Of a DNA stretch of 64,000 nt, positions 35,327-44,259 are shown piece by piece. The DNA comes from Streptomyces tropicalis (GTDB taxonomy: Bacteria; Actinomycetota; Actinomycetes; Streptomycetales; Streptomycetaceae). A model generated the notes under the pieces. It did no database searches. It was given only the letters and a program-made list of their open reading frames with translations, and was not told where the DNA came from. The stretch lies in the NCBI RefSeq assembly GCF_029269835.1, contig NZ_JARJBB010000014.1, positions 110,696 through 174,695 of the forward strand, given 5' to 3'. Made by a program: the position numbers and the translations under genes. Within the stretch, counting starts at the first letter, position 1. Every line of letters begins with the position of its first letter.

Positions 35327-35333
35327 GATCGTC

Positions 35334-35831
35334 ATGGAGGACGAGGTCGATCGGCTGGTCGCGGCGTGGCGCCGGGAGCGCCCGGACCTCGACGTGGAAC
35401 CACTGGAGGTGCTCAGCCGGGTGAGCCGGCTGGCCCGGCACCTGGACCGCGCGCGGCGGCTGGCCTTCTCCGAGCACAGCCTGGAGCCCTGGGAGTTCGA
35501 CGTCCTGACGGCGCTGCGGCGCGCCGGATCGCCGTACCAGCTCTCCCCGGGCCAGTTGCTCACCCAGACGCTCGTCACCTCCGGCACGATGACGAACCGC
35601 ATCGACCGGCTGGCCAAGAAGGGCCTGGTGGAGCGGCTGCCGGACCCCAGCGACCGGCGCGGTGTGCTGGTCCGGCTCACGGACGTGGGCCGGGACCGCG
35701 CGGACCAGGCACTGGCCGGGCTGCTCGCTCAGGAGCGGGCGATCCTCGGCGAGCTGTCGTCCGCGCAGCGCGGTGAGCTGGCCGCCCTGCTACGCCAGCT
35801 GACCGCCCCGTTCGACAACGTCCCCGGCTAG
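35334..35831 (+). CDS. MarR-family transcriptional regulator
   Basis: 165 residues. Winged-helix region with LEPWEFDVLTALRR, TSGTMTNRIDRLAKKGLVER and the wing DPSDRRGVLVRLT. Divergent from tam; the operator-like repeats between them suggest autoregulation and control of tam-VOC. Its last 42 bp overlap, tail to tail, the 3' end of the response regulator gene on the other strand. Confidence 0.94.
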   Translation: MEDEVDRLVAAWRRERPDLDVEPLEVLSRVSRLARHLDRARRLAFSEHSLEPWEFDVLTALRRAGSPYQLSPGQLLTQTLVTSGTMTNRIDRLAKKGLVERLPDPSDRRGVLVRLTDVGRDRADQALAGLLAQERAILGELSSAQRGELAALLRQLTAPFDNVPG

Positions 35832-36557
35832 GTCGGCCGGCCCGACGCCGGCCCGACGGGCGAGGGCGACGGCGGCGAGGGTGGAGTGCACGCCGAGCTT
35901 GCCCAGCACGTTCTGCATGTGGGTGCGGACCGTGTGCGGGGAGAGGTAGAGCCGCTCGGCGACGGCCTTGCGGCCGAGCCCGGCGACCATGCAGCGCAGC
36001 ACCTCCCGCTCGCGCGGGGTGAGCGACTCCACCAGCCGCTCGCTCTCCGTGCGGTGCCTGCGGGCCGCGGTCAGCTCCCGCAGCACGCCGGTCAGCAGGG
36101 CGGGCGGCAGATGGGTCTCCTCGCGCAGGACACCGCGGACGACGGTCAGCAGCCGGGACAGGGAGCAGTCCTTGGCGACCCAGCCGGAGGCGCCCGCCTG
36201 CAGCGCGAGCGCCGCCCGCCGCGGTTCGTCCTTCTCCGCGAGCACCACGGTCCGCACGCCCGGCTGGGCCACGCGCACCCCGGCGACCAGGGAGATCCCG
36301 TCGACCAGGCCGTCGGCGTTGCCCTCCTGCACCGGGACCGCGGTGCGGCCGCCCGGCACGTTGCCGCCGAGGTCGGCGTCGACGAGCAGGACGTCGAAGC
36401 GGCGGCCCTCGGCCGCGGCCCGCTCCAGGCAGCGCAGCGCCGCCGGGCCGGAGCCGGCCGCGGCGACGTCGACGTCGGGCTCGGCCGCCAGGGCGGCGGC
36501 CAGCGACTCGGCGAAGATGCGGTGGTCGTCGACGACCAGGACTCGGATGCGCACCAC
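35790..36557 (-). CDS. Orphan NarL/LuxR response regulator
   Basis: 255 residues from GTG 36557 (GAAGGGGG 6 nt upstream; the next GTG is an alternative). Receiver domain: VLVVDDHRIF, the phosphorylated Asp in VLLVDADLGG and the Lys of WVAKD. The receiver has an enlarged loop after the Asp (NVPGGRTAVPVQEGNADG). LuxR HTH at the C-terminus (LTPREREVLRCMVAGLGRKAVAERLYLSPHTVRTHM). No kinase gene is adjacent. Upstream 36558-36845 contains no gene. Confidence 0.92.
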   Translation of the reverse strand: MVRIRVLVVDDHRIFAESLAAALAAEPDVDVAAAGSGPAALRCLERAAAEGRRFDVLLVDADLGGNVPGGRTAVPVQEGNADGLVDGISLVAGVRVAQPGVRTVVLAEKDEPRRAALALQAGASGWVAKDCSLSRLLTVVRGVLREETHLPPALLTGVLRELTAARRHRTESERLVESLTPREREVLRCMVAGLGRKAVAERLYLSPHTVRTHMQNVLGKLGVHSTLAAVALARRAGVGPADLAGDVVERGGQLA

Positions 36558-36845
36558 TGAAAACCCCCTTCCCCGAGCTCCCGAGAGAGCAGGGGACTCC
36601 CCAAGCGTCCGGAGAACGCCGACCGGCGCGGGCACGACACCCCCCGGGGGCGCGTCCCGACCGCACGGCCGCCGCCATGCGGAACCATGCGGAAGTGCTA
36701 CCCCCACGCCGGGTGCCGTACCCGACTGTCTCGCCCCCTGAGCGGCACCGGCCCCCACCGGTGCTGCTCCTCAGAGTACGGACGGCCGTCGGGAGGGGAA
36801 GACAATTGACAGAACTGGCCGCACTGCGCGCCTAGGGTGTGCCGC

Positions 36846-37289
36846 ATGTTTCGTATCGAGGCAGAAGTCGACAAGGACCGGCGCGATCTTCTCCGCTCCC
36901 GCCTCCGCGACTCGAACACGGCGGCCTCCCCGGAGTTCGCCGCCCTGCGCGGAACCCCGGCCGAGCGCGAGCTGCCGCTGCACGTGTGGGCGGTGGACGC
37001 GTCGGGCGGCCTGGCGGGCGGGCTGGTCGGCCACACGTGGACGACGTGGCTGCACGTGGCGTACCTGTGGGTCGACGAGCGGCACCGGGGCGCGGGGCTC
37101 GGCTCCCGGCTGCTGCTCCGGGCGGAACGCGTGGCCCGCGACGAACGCGGCTGCCGGGGCGCGCGCCTGGAGACCTGGGACTTCCAGGCGCCGCGGTTCT
37201 ACCGCCGGCACGGCTACAAGGTGGTCTGCGCGATCCCCGACTACCCGCCGGGCGTCACGGAGTACACCCTCATCAAACCGCTGGGCTGA
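36846..37289 (+). CDS. GNAT-family N-acetyltransferase
   Basis: 147 residues. The acetyl-CoA loop is ERHRGAGLGSRLLLRAE, followed by ARLETWDFQAPRFYRRHGYKVV. Substrate unknown. TTGACA at 36806-36811 and TAGGGT at 36833-36838 lie upstream, but the 21-nt spacing is too long for a standard pair; TAGGGT ends 7 nt before the ATG, so a leaderless start is possible. Confidence 0.88.
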   Translation: MFRIEAEVDKDRRDLLRSRLRDSNTAASPEFAALRGTPAERELPLHVWAVDASGGLAGGLVGHTWTTWLHVAYLWVDERHRGAGLGSRLLLRAERVARDERGCRGARLETWDFQAPRFYRRHGYKVVCAIPDYPPGVTEYTLIKPLG

Positions 37290-37296
37290 CGCAGCC

Positions 37297-37695
37297 TCAG
37301 GCCGCCGTCGGCGGCGGGCGGGAGGCGGCGGGTACGGCGATCGGGGCCGGACCCGGGGCACGGGCGGACCCGGCGGCGGGGGCGGCTCCGGCGACCAGCG
37401 GGGCCGGGGCGCCGGCGGCCCGGGCGTGAGGGGCGGGGCGGGCCCGGAGGAGGTGGCGGCGGGCCGCCCGTCCGCAGCCGCTCGACGGCGTGTTCGGCGC
37501 GACGGCGGGCCCGCGGGTCGTCGTCCCGCCGGAAGACGAACAGCCGGGTCCTCCGGCCGACCCGCACACACGACACCGGCAGGTACCCGTGCGCGTACGC
37601 GATCCCCTCGGCCCGCGCCCCCGCCGCCCAGTCGGCCCGCACCTCGACCGTCCCCCGCCCGTCGAACCGCGCCCGGAGGGCGTGTCGTCGTCCAT
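37297..37695 (-). pseudogene. Small Arg/Ala/Pro-rich gene with two compensating frameshifts
   Basis: An ATG at 37695 with GGAGG 7 nt upstream opens a 132-codon frame, but between about 37680 and 37480 the coding signal (almost all G/C third positions, protein-like composition such as VEVRADWAAGARAEGIAYAHG and RLFVFRRDDDPRARR) lies in another frame, offset by one base. Near 37480 the signal returns to the first frame and runs to the TGA at 37297. The simplest reading is a one-base loss near the start and a one-base gain near 37480, natural or from sequencing. The intact protein would be cytosolic, about 130 residues, of unknown function. 37696-37913 holds no clear gene. Confidence 0.55.
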
Positions 37696-37913
37696 CAGCG
37701 GGCCTCCCCCGTGGTCCTCGTCCGTTGCCGGTGCCGGCGGGCATCCCTGCGGTGGGCGGCGTGTACGTCACCGGCCCGTGCCGAGGGGCCTGCATGGTCC
37801 TGGCCTTGCGGGAGGGTGCTCCGGGGCGGCCCCTCGGGGCGGGGGCGACCGGCACCGGCCGCTGCGCGCCGGGCGCGTGAAGGGGCCGGTGCGGGACGGG
37901 TGGTGAGGTCCCG

Positions 37914-39074
37914 TCAGGCCAGGCGCCGGGCGCCCGGGGACGGGACCGCTTCGAAGACCCGGGGCCGGGTGAAGGACGCCTCCGCGAAGGCCCGCTCGAT
38001 GGTGCCGGTGAGGGCGGGGACGTCGGCCGCCTCCGCGAGGACGATCGCCGAGCCGCCGAAGCCGCCGCCGGTCATGCGGGCGCCGAGGGCGCCGGCCGCG
38101 TTCGCGGTGCCGACGGCCAGGTCCAGCTCCGGGCAGGAGACGCGGAAGTCGTCGCGGAGGGAGGCGTGGCCCTCGGTGAGGACGGGGCCGATGGCCCGGG
38201 TACCGCCGCTGCGGAGGAGGTCCACGACCCGCTCGACGCGGTGGTTCTCGGTGACGACGTGCCGGACCAGGCGGACGACCTCCTCGTCGTCGCCGAGCCG
38301 GGCCAGGGCCGCGTCCAGGCCGTCGTACGGGATGTCGCGCAGGGCGTCGACGCCGAGCAGGGCCGCGCCCTTCTCGCAGCCCGCGCGGCGCCTGCCGTAC
38401 TCGCCGCCGCTGTGGGCGTGCTGGACCCGGGTGTCGACCACCAGCAGGCGCAGGCCCTCGGCCGCGAGGTCGAAGGGGATCTGGCGCTGGGACAGGTCGC
38501 GGCTGTCGAGGAAGAGCGCGTGCCCGGACGCGCAGCAGGCCGACGCCGTCTGGTCCATGATCCCGGTCGGCGCGCCGACGTAGACGTTCTCGGCACGCTG
38601 GCACAGCCGGGCCAGCCGCCAGCCCGGCAGGCCGAGGCCGTACAGGTCGTCGAGCGCCAGCGCGATCACGACCTCCAGGGCGGCGGAGGAGGACAGGCCC
38701 GCACCGGTCGGGACGGTCGAGGACAGGTGGACGTCCGCGCCGGTGACCGGGTGGCCGGCCTCGCGCAGCGCCCAGACCACGCCGGCCGGGTACGCCGTCC
38801 AGGCGTCGTCGCTCCCGGGGGCGAGGGCGTCCAGCCGGAGTTCCACGACGTCGCCCCCGGCCTCGGCCGAGTGCAGGCGCAGCAGGCCGTCGTCCCGGCG
38901 GGAGACGGCCGCGACGGCCTGCTGCGGCAGGGCGAAGGGCATCACGAAGCCGTCGTTGTAGTCGGTGTGCTCACCGATCAGGTTGACCCGGCCGGGCGCC
39001 GCCCAGACGCCCTCGGGCGCGGCCCCGTACCGTGCGGCGAAACCGTCCCCGACCTGCACCTGCTGTGCCCCCAC
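37914..39074 (-). CDS. galK: Galactokinase
   Basis: 386 residues. Phosphorylates galactose at C1 (Leloir pathway). Motifs: the galactose signature GRVNLIGEHTDYNDG, the ATP loop STVPTGAGLSSSAALE and the third GHMP motif MTGGGFGGSAIVL. GTG start directly follows the galE stop with no gap; GGGAG lies inside galE. Third gene of galT-galE-galK. Confidence 0.97.
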   Translation of the reverse strand: MGAQQVQVGDGFAARYGAAPEGVWAAPGRVNLIGEHTDYNDGFVMPFALPQQAVAAVSRRDDGLLRLHSAEAGGDVVELRLDALAPGSDDAWTAYPAGVVWALREAGHPVTGADVHLSSTVPTGAGLSSSAALEVVIALALDDLYGLGLPGWRLARLCQRAENVYVGAPTGIMDQTASACCASGHALFLDSRDLSQRQIPFDLAAEGLRLLVVDTRVQHAHSGGEYGRRRAGCEKGAALLGVDALRDIPYDGLDAALARLGDDEEVVRLVRHVVTENHRVERVVDLLRSGGTRAIGPVLTEGHASLRDDFRVSCPELDLAVGTANAAGALGARMTGGGFGGSAIVLAEAADVPALTGTIERAFAEASFTRPRVFEAVPSPGARRLA

Positions 39075-40043
39075 CTACTGCTCCCTTGCGGTCTTCTGCG
39101 CGAACTCCCAGGCGTCCGCGACGATACCCGCGAGGTCCGTCCGGGACGGCTTCCAGCCGAGCCGCTCGCGGGCGGCCTCGGCCGAGGCGACCAGCACCGC
39201 CGGGTCGCCGCCGCGGCGCGGGGCCACGATCTCCGGGACGGGGTGGCCGGTGACCCGGCGCACGGTCTCCACGACCTCGCGGACGGAGAAGCCGTTGCCG
39301 TTGCCGAGGTTGCAGACGAGGTGCTCGCCCTCGGTGGCGGCGTCCAGCGCCAGCAGATGGGCCTCGGCGAGGTCGGCGACGTGGATGTAGTCGCGCACGC
39401 ACGTGCCGTCCGGGGTGGGGTAGTCGTCGCCGAAGACCGAGACGGCCTCGCGGCGGCCCTGCGCGACCTGGAGGACCAGCGGGATGAGGTGCGACTCGGG
39501 GTCGTGGCGCTCGCCGTGCTCGCCGTGGGCGCCCGCCACGTTGAAGTAGCGCAGGGAGACCGCGGCGAGGCCGTGCGCGGCGGCCTCGCCGGTGATCATG
39601 TGGTCGACCGCGAGCTTGGACGCGCCGTAGGGGTTGGTGGGCCGGGTCGGCGCGGTCTCGGTGATCGGCACCTGCTCGGGCTCGCCGTAGGTGGCCGCGG
39701 TGGAGGAGAACACCAGCCGGCGCACGCCCGCGCCGCGCATCGCGGCGAGCAGGGCCATGGTGCCGCCGACGTTGTTGTCCCAGTACTTCTCCGGGCGGAC
39801 GACGGACTCCCCGACCTGGGAGAAGGCGGCGAAGTGCAGGACGGCGTCGAAGGACGGGTCCAGCCACCGGGCGGCGTCGCGGATGTCGCCCTCGACGAAG
39901 GCGGCACCGGCGGGGACGCCCCGGCGGAACCCGGTGGAGAGGTTGTCGAGGACGACGACCTCGTGGCCCGCCTCCAGCAGGTGCTGCGCGACCACGCCGC
40001 CGACGTATCCCGCACCACCGGTGACCAGGTACTTCCCGCTCAT
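39075..40043 (-). CDS. galE: UDP-glucose 4-epimerase
   Basis: 322 residues. Rossmann SDR enzyme: GGAGYVGGVVAQHLL at the N-terminus, catalytic S-Y-K set with STAATYG and NPYGASKLAVD. Interconverts UDP-galactose and UDP-glucose. ATG overlaps the galT stop by 4 bp. In Streptomyces an internal promoter before galE is known; it cannot be placed from this sequence alone. Confidence 0.97.
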   Translation of the reverse strand: MSGKYLVTGGAGYVGGVVAQHLLEAGHEVVVLDNLSTGFRRGVPAGAAFVEGDIRDAARWLDPSFDAVLHFAAFSQVGESVVRPEKYWDNNVGGTMALLAAMRGAGVRRLVFSSTAATYGEPEQVPITETAPTRPTNPYGASKLAVDHMITGEAAAHGLAAVSLRYFNVAGAHGEHGERHDPESHLIPLVLQVAQGRREAVSVFGDDYPTPDGTCVRDYIHVADLAEAHLLALDAATEGEHLVCNLGNGNGFSVREVVETVRRVTGHPVPEIVAPRRGGDPAVLVASAEAARERLGWKPSRTDLAGIVADAWEFAQKTAREQ

Positions 40044-41149
40044 GAACTCGCTACCTCTCGCAGTCGCTCGGCCGCACGCTCCGGCGGCACGTCGTTGATG
40101 AACACGTTCATGCCGGACTCGGAACCCGCGAGAAACTTCAGCTTGCCGGAAGTGCGGCGGACGGTGAAGAGCTCGAGGTGCAGGGCGAAGTCGTCGCGCT
40201 CGACGCCGTGGGAGGCCGCCGCCGCACCGAACGGGGCCTGGTGCCAGGCCGCGATGTACGGCGTCCGGGACCCGCCCGCGGAGCCGCCCCCTTCCGTCCG
40301 CCCGGAGCCGGCGCCCGTGTCCGGTCCGTCGAAGATCCGGTCGAAGCGCCTCAACAGTTCCAGATAGACCTGGGGGAACTCTGTGCGTGCCGCCTCGTCC
40401 AGGGCGAGCAGGTCCGGCACCCGGCGGCGCGGGTAGAGGTGGACCTCGTAGGGCCAGTGCGCCGCGTACGGCACGAAGGCGACCCAGTGCTCACCCTCCA
40501 GGACGATCCGCTCGCCGGCCAGTTCCCGCTCCAGGACGGCGTCGAAGAGGTTCTCCCCGCCGGTGGCCCGCCGGTGCGCCGCCACCGACCGGAGCATCGT
40601 CGCGGTGCGCGGGGTGGTGAAGGGGTAGGCGTAGATCTGACCGTGCGGGTGCTGGAGCGTCACGCCGATCTCGGCCCCGCGGTTCTCGAAACAGAAGACC
40701 TGCTCGACGGAGGGCAGATGCGACAGCTCCGAGGTCCGGTCCGTCCACGCGTCCAGCACCAGTCGCGCCTGCTCCTCGGTGAGGTCGGCGAAGGAGGCGT
40801 CGTGGTCGGAGGTGAAGCAGACGACCTCGCAGCGGCCCGCGTCGCCGGCGAGGGACGGGAAGCGGTTCTCGAAGACCACGACGTCGTACGAGGGTTCCGG
40901 GATCTCGCTGAGCCGGTCGCCCCGGGTGGGGCACAGCGGGCACTCGTCGGCGGGCGGGTGGTAGGTCCGGCCCTGGCGGTGCGAGGCGACGGCGACCGCG
41001 TCGCCGAGCAGCGCGTCGTGACGGATCTCGGAGGTGGTCACGGTCGGCTCCAGCGGGCGCCGGTCGGCGGCACCGCGCGCGGTGTCGTCCCGCAGGTCGT
41101 AGTAGACGAGCTCACGACCGTCGGCCAGCCGGGTCGAGGTCTTCTTCAC
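40040..41149 (-). CDS. galT: Galactose-1-phosphate uridylyltransferase
   Basis: 369 residues from GTG 41149 (GGGAG 6 nt upstream). Transfers UMP from UDP-glucose to galactose-1-P. The catalytic HPH lies in LQHPHGQIYAYPF; zinc ligands include CPLCPTRGD. A Gly/Ser-rich insert (GPDTGAGSGRTEGGGSAGG) interrupts the C-terminal half. First gene of the gal operon, divergent from the symporter. Confidence 0.96.
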   Translation of the reverse strand: MKKTSTRLADGRELVYYDLRDDTARGAADRRPLEPTVTTSEIRHDALLGDAVAVASHRQGRTYHPPADECPLCPTRGDRLSEIPEPSYDVVVFENRFPSLAGDAGRCEVVCFTSDHDASFADLTEEQARLVLDAWTDRTSELSHLPSVEQVFCFENRGAEIGVTLQHPHGQIYAYPFTTPRTATMLRSVAAHRRATGGENLFDAVLERELAGERIVLEGEHWVAFVPYAAHWPYEVHLYPRRRVPDLLALDEAARTEFPQVYLELLRRFDRIFDGPDTGAGSGRTEGGGSAGGSRTPYIAAWHQAPFGAAAASHGVERDDFALHLELFTVRRTSGKLKFLAGSESGMNVFINDVPPERAAERLREVASS

Positions 41150-41185
41150 GTGGGACTCCCTGTACCCGCATCTCTCACCCAACAG

Positions 41186-41272
41186 AATCAAACATAACAC
41201 ATCACAACTCACCACCACCGCGCACATCACAATCAAACAAAGACGACCAACAAAAGTGTTCATTTACTGAAC
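41186..41272. promoter_or_regulatory. AT-rich gal control region with direct and inverted repeats
   Basis: Two direct-repeat pairs: CACATCACAA at 41198-41207 and 41223-41232, and AATCAAACA at 41186-41194 and 41231-41239. A 5-bp inverted repeat GTTCA-N5-TGAAC sits at 41258-41272. The tract is strikingly A/C-rich against the genome. Streptomyces gal operons have a galactose-induced, glucose-sensitive promoter before galT; these repeats are likely operator parts shared with the divergent symporter. Confidence 0.6.
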
Positions 41273-41323
41273 GACAAGGCGTAGGTTCCCGCTGGATCAG
41301 TTCGCGCAACGAAGCGAGTTCTC

Positions 41324-43015
41324 ATGCACACCCCCACAGACGCGCACGCCTACCTGGCAGCGGGGCTGCGGCTGCCCACGAACGGGCTCGACTACACGAT
41401 CCTCGCGATCTATTTCGTCGTCGTCCTGGGCATCGGCTTCGCCGCCCGCCGCTCCGTCCGCACCAGCCTGGACTTCTTCCTCTCCGGGCGCTCCCTGCCC
41501 GCGTGGATCACCGGTCTGGCCTTCATCTCCGCCAACCTCGCCGCCACCGAGATCCTCGGCATGGCGGCCAACAGCGCCCAGTACGGCGCCTACACGGTGC
41601 ACTGGTACTGGATCGGCGCCATCCCGGCCATGGTCTTCCTCGGCCTGGTGATGATGCCCTTCTACTACGGCTCCAAGGTCCGCTCGGTCCCCGAGTTCCT
41701 GCTGCTCCGCTTCGACCGGGGAGCCCATCTGCTCAGTTCGATCCTGTTCGCCTTCGCGGCCATCCTGATCGCCGGTGTCAACCTCTACGCCCTCGCGATC
41801 GTCGTCGAGGCGCTGCTGGGCTGGCCGCAGTGGGTGGCCATCGTGGTCGCCGGCGCCTTCGTCCTCGCCTACATCACCCTCGGCGGACTGTCCTCCGCGA
41901 TCTACAACGAGGTGCTGCAGTTCTTCGTGATCCTCGCGGCCCTCATCCCGCTCGTGGTGCTCAGCCTGAAGAAGGTCGGCGGCTGGGGCGGCCTGACCCG
42001 TACGCTCACCAGGCAGCACGGCGACCACTTCGTCACCGCCTGGGGCGGCACCGGCATCGGCAGTGCCAACCCGCTCGGCGCCAACTGGCTGACCATCGTC
42101 CTCGGCCTCGGCTTCGTGCTGTCCTTCGGCTACTGGACGACGAACTTCGCCGAGGTGCAGCGCGCCCTGTCCGCGCGGAACCTGTCGGCCGCCCAGCGCA
42201 CCCCGCTGATCGCGGCCTACCCGAAGATCTTCATCGTCTTCCTGGTGATGATCCCGGGCCTGGTCGCCGCGGCCCTGGTGCCTAACATCGGCACCTCCGC
42301 CTCCGGGCTCCAGTACAACGACGCGATCCCGTACCTGATGCAGGAGCTGCTGCCCAACGGCGTCCTCGGCATCGCGGTCACCGGCCTGCTCGCCGCCTTC
42401 ATGGCCGGCATGGCGGCCAACGTGTCGTCCTTCAACACCGTGTTCACCAACGACATCTGGGCCAAGTACGTGGTCAAGGGCCGCGAGGACTCCTACTACG
42501 TGCGCTTCGGGCGGCTGATCACCGTCATCGGCGTGTTCGCGTCGATCGGCACCGCGTTCCTCGCCGCGTCGTTCTCGAACATCATGGCCTACCTGCAGAC
42601 CCTGTTCTCCTTCTTCAACGTGCCGATGTTCGTCGTCTTCATCGTCGGCATGTTCTGGAAGCGCGCCTCGAAGAAGTCCGGGTTCTGGGGCCTGCTCGCC
42701 GGCACCACGGCGGCGATGGTGAACTACTTCGTCATCTACAAGCAGGGCATCGTCCGCATCCCCACCGACCAGGGCGCCAACTTCGTGTCCGCCATCGCCG
42801 GGTTCGTCGCCGGCGCGATCGTCATGTTCGCCGTGTCGCTGTTCACCCGGCCCAAGCCGGAGGAGGAGCTGCAGGGGCTCGTGTACGGCACCCGGTCGCC
42901 GGGCATGGCCGAGCCGGCCGCCCCCGGCGACGAGGCCTGGTACCGCCGGCCCGCGCTCCTCGGCTGGGGCGCGGTCGTCCTCGCCGCCCTCTGCTACATC
43001 CCGTTCTCTTTCTGA
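41324..43015 (+). CDS. Sodium:sugar symporter (SGLT type), probable galactose importer
   Basis: 563 residues, about 14 membrane helices. SSS family with SLDFFLSGRSLPAWITGLAF and the SGLT-like ANLAATEILGMAANSAQYG; the C-terminal segment is an extra helix. Divergent from galT through the repeat-rich control region, so galactose is the likely substrate. Co-transcribed with a small membrane protein 20 nt downstream. Confidence 0.9.
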   Translation: MHTPTDAHAYLAAGLRLPTNGLDYTILAIYFVVVLGIGFAARRSVRTSLDFFLSGRSLPAWITGLAFISANLAATEILGMAANSAQYGAYTVHWYWIGAIPAMVFLGLVMMPFYYGSKVRSVPEFLLLRFDRGAHLLSSILFAFAAILIAGVNLYALAIVVEALLGWPQWVAIVVAGAFVLAYITLGGLSSAIYNEVLQFFVILAALIPLVVLSLKKVGGWGGLTRTLTRQHGDHFVTAWGGTGIGSANPLGANWLTIVLGLGFVLSFGYWTTNFAEVQRALSARNLSAAQRTPLIAAYPKIFIVFLVMIPGLVAAALVPNIGTSASGLQYNDAIPYLMQELLPNGVLGIAVTGLLAAFMAGMAANVSSFNTVFTNDIWAKYVVKGREDSYYVRFGRLITVIGVFASIGTAFLAASFSNIMAYLQTLFSFFNVPMFVVFIVGMFWKRASKKSGFWGLLAGTTAAMVNYFVIYKQGIVRIPTDQGANFVSAIAGFVAGAIVMFAVSLFTRPKPEEELQGLVYGTRSPGMAEPAAPGDEAWYRRPALLGWGAVVLAALCYIPFSF

Positions 43016-43035
43016 CGCGGGAGGATTGAGAGACC

Positions 43036-43356
43036 ATGCCTGAGAACTCAGGGTTTTCCGAGAAGGACGTCCAGCGGGAGGTCTCCGACCTGGAGGGCAG
43101 GTCGGCGACCGCCGCGCGGATCTTCGACCTGCGGCGCATCATCGGCGGGCTGTTCGTGCTCTACGGGATCATCGTCACGATCGCCGGCGTCACCGACTCC
43201 CAGGCCGCCATCGACAAGGCGCAGGGCGTCAACATCAACCTGTGGACCGGCATCGGGATGCTGCTGCTCGGCGTCTTCTTCCTGGTCTGGATGAAGCTGC
43301 GGCCCGCCACCCCGCCCCAGCAGGACGGTCCGGCCGAGGAGCGTCCGCCGTCCTGA
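43036..43356 (+). CDS. Small two-helix membrane protein, symporter partner
   Basis: 106 residues: a cytosolic N-terminus of about 35 residues (charged), helix about 38-55, helix about 73-91, and a Pro-rich tail. Follows the symporter by 20 nt with a GGGAGG ribosome site. Small membrane subunits beside SSS transporters are common; function unknown. Confidence 0.8.
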   Translation: MPENSGFSEKDVQREVSDLEGRSATAARIFDLRRIIGGLFVLYGIIVTIAGVTDSQAAIDKAQGVNINLWTGIGMLLLGVFFLVWMKLRPATPPQQDGPAEERPPS

Positions 43357-43376
43357 GGCGGGGCGGCGCCGGGCGG

Positions 43377-44099
43377 CTACTCCGGTCCCGCCGCCGGCCC
43401 GCCGGGCCCCGCGGCGGGGCCCGGCCGGTGCGGCAGCGGGCCCGCCCGGTCCAGCAGACCGGTGCGGGCCGCCAGCGCCGCCGCCTCCAGCCGGGACCCC
43501 ACGCCGAGCTTCATCAGCACCCTCTGCACATGGGTGCGCGCGGTGCTCGGCGCGATGCCCATGCCGGCGGCGATCAGCCGTGTGTCCTCGCCGTCGGCGA
43601 CCCGGACCAGCACCTCCACCTCGCGCGGGGTGAGCATCTCCAGGAGCCGCCGGCCCTCGTCGTCGGGCTGCGCCGCCGGGTTGAGCAGTTCCCCGAAGGC
43701 GCCCTGGAGGAGCTGCGGGGCGACGGCCGCCTCACCCGCCCGCGCCTTCATGATCGCCCGCTCGACGCCCTCTATGCGCTCGTCGTGGCGCACGTACCCC
43801 GAGGCGCCCGCCGCGAAGGCCGCCGCGATCCCGCGCGGCGACGGCACCGGGCCCAGCACCACCACCGCGACCTGCGGCCGCTCCCGCTTGATGCGCAGCA
43901 CCGGGTCGAAGGCGCCCGGCTCGGCCGGTGCGGCCGTGCCCAGCAGGCAGACCTCCGGCGCGCGGCTGATCACCAGGTCCGCCGCGCCCGCCGCGGGCGC
44001 CGCCGCGGCCAGCACGCGGTGTCCGCGCAGCTTCAGTGCCGAGGCCAGCGCCTCGGCGAGCAGCCGGTGGTCGTCGACCACCATCAGCCGCACTCCCAT
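43377..44099 (-). CDS. Atypical response regulator without the phosphorylated Asp
   Basis: 240 residues from ATG 44099. The fold is receiver (LMVVDDHRLLAEALA) plus LuxR HTH (LTPREVEVLVRVADGEDTRLIAAGMGIAPSTARTHV). The strand that normally ends in the phosphorylated Asp reads EVCLLGTAAP: a Gly replaces Asp, and the conserved Lys position (ASGYVRHDER) is Arg. Such pseudo-receivers work without phosphorylation, often by ligand binding. C-terminal Pro/Gly tail. No kinase neighbour. Confidence 0.9.
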   Translation of the reverse strand: MGVRLMVVDDHRLLAEALASALKLRGHRVLAAAAPAAGAADLVISRAPEVCLLGTAAPAEPGAFDPVLRIKRERPQVAVVVLGPVPSPRGIAAAFAAGASGYVRHDERIEGVERAIMKARAGEAAVAPQLLQGAFGELLNPAAQPDDEGRRLLEMLTPREVEVLVRVADGEDTRLIAAGMGIAPSTARTHVQRVLMKLGVGSRLEAAALAARTGLLDRAGPLPHRPGPAAGPGGPAAGPE

Positions 44100-44259
44100 C
44101 GAGCAAACCCCCCAGTCCCCCACGGACGCCCACCACGGCCGCCCACGGGACCCTGCGGGCAGCCCTCCGGCCGGTGGCCCCCCGGCGCACCTGCCCCTGC
44201 ATGACCCCGGAAGCTACACGCTTGTTCGACGTCGCGCGTACCGGGACGGAGCCCGCGGG

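Noticed and set aside
37241..37855. 204-codon minus-strand frame as one intact gene
   Set aside because: Only its middle part shows coding bias; the ends overlap the acetyltransferase 3' end and lack a start signal, which fits a frameshifted gene better.
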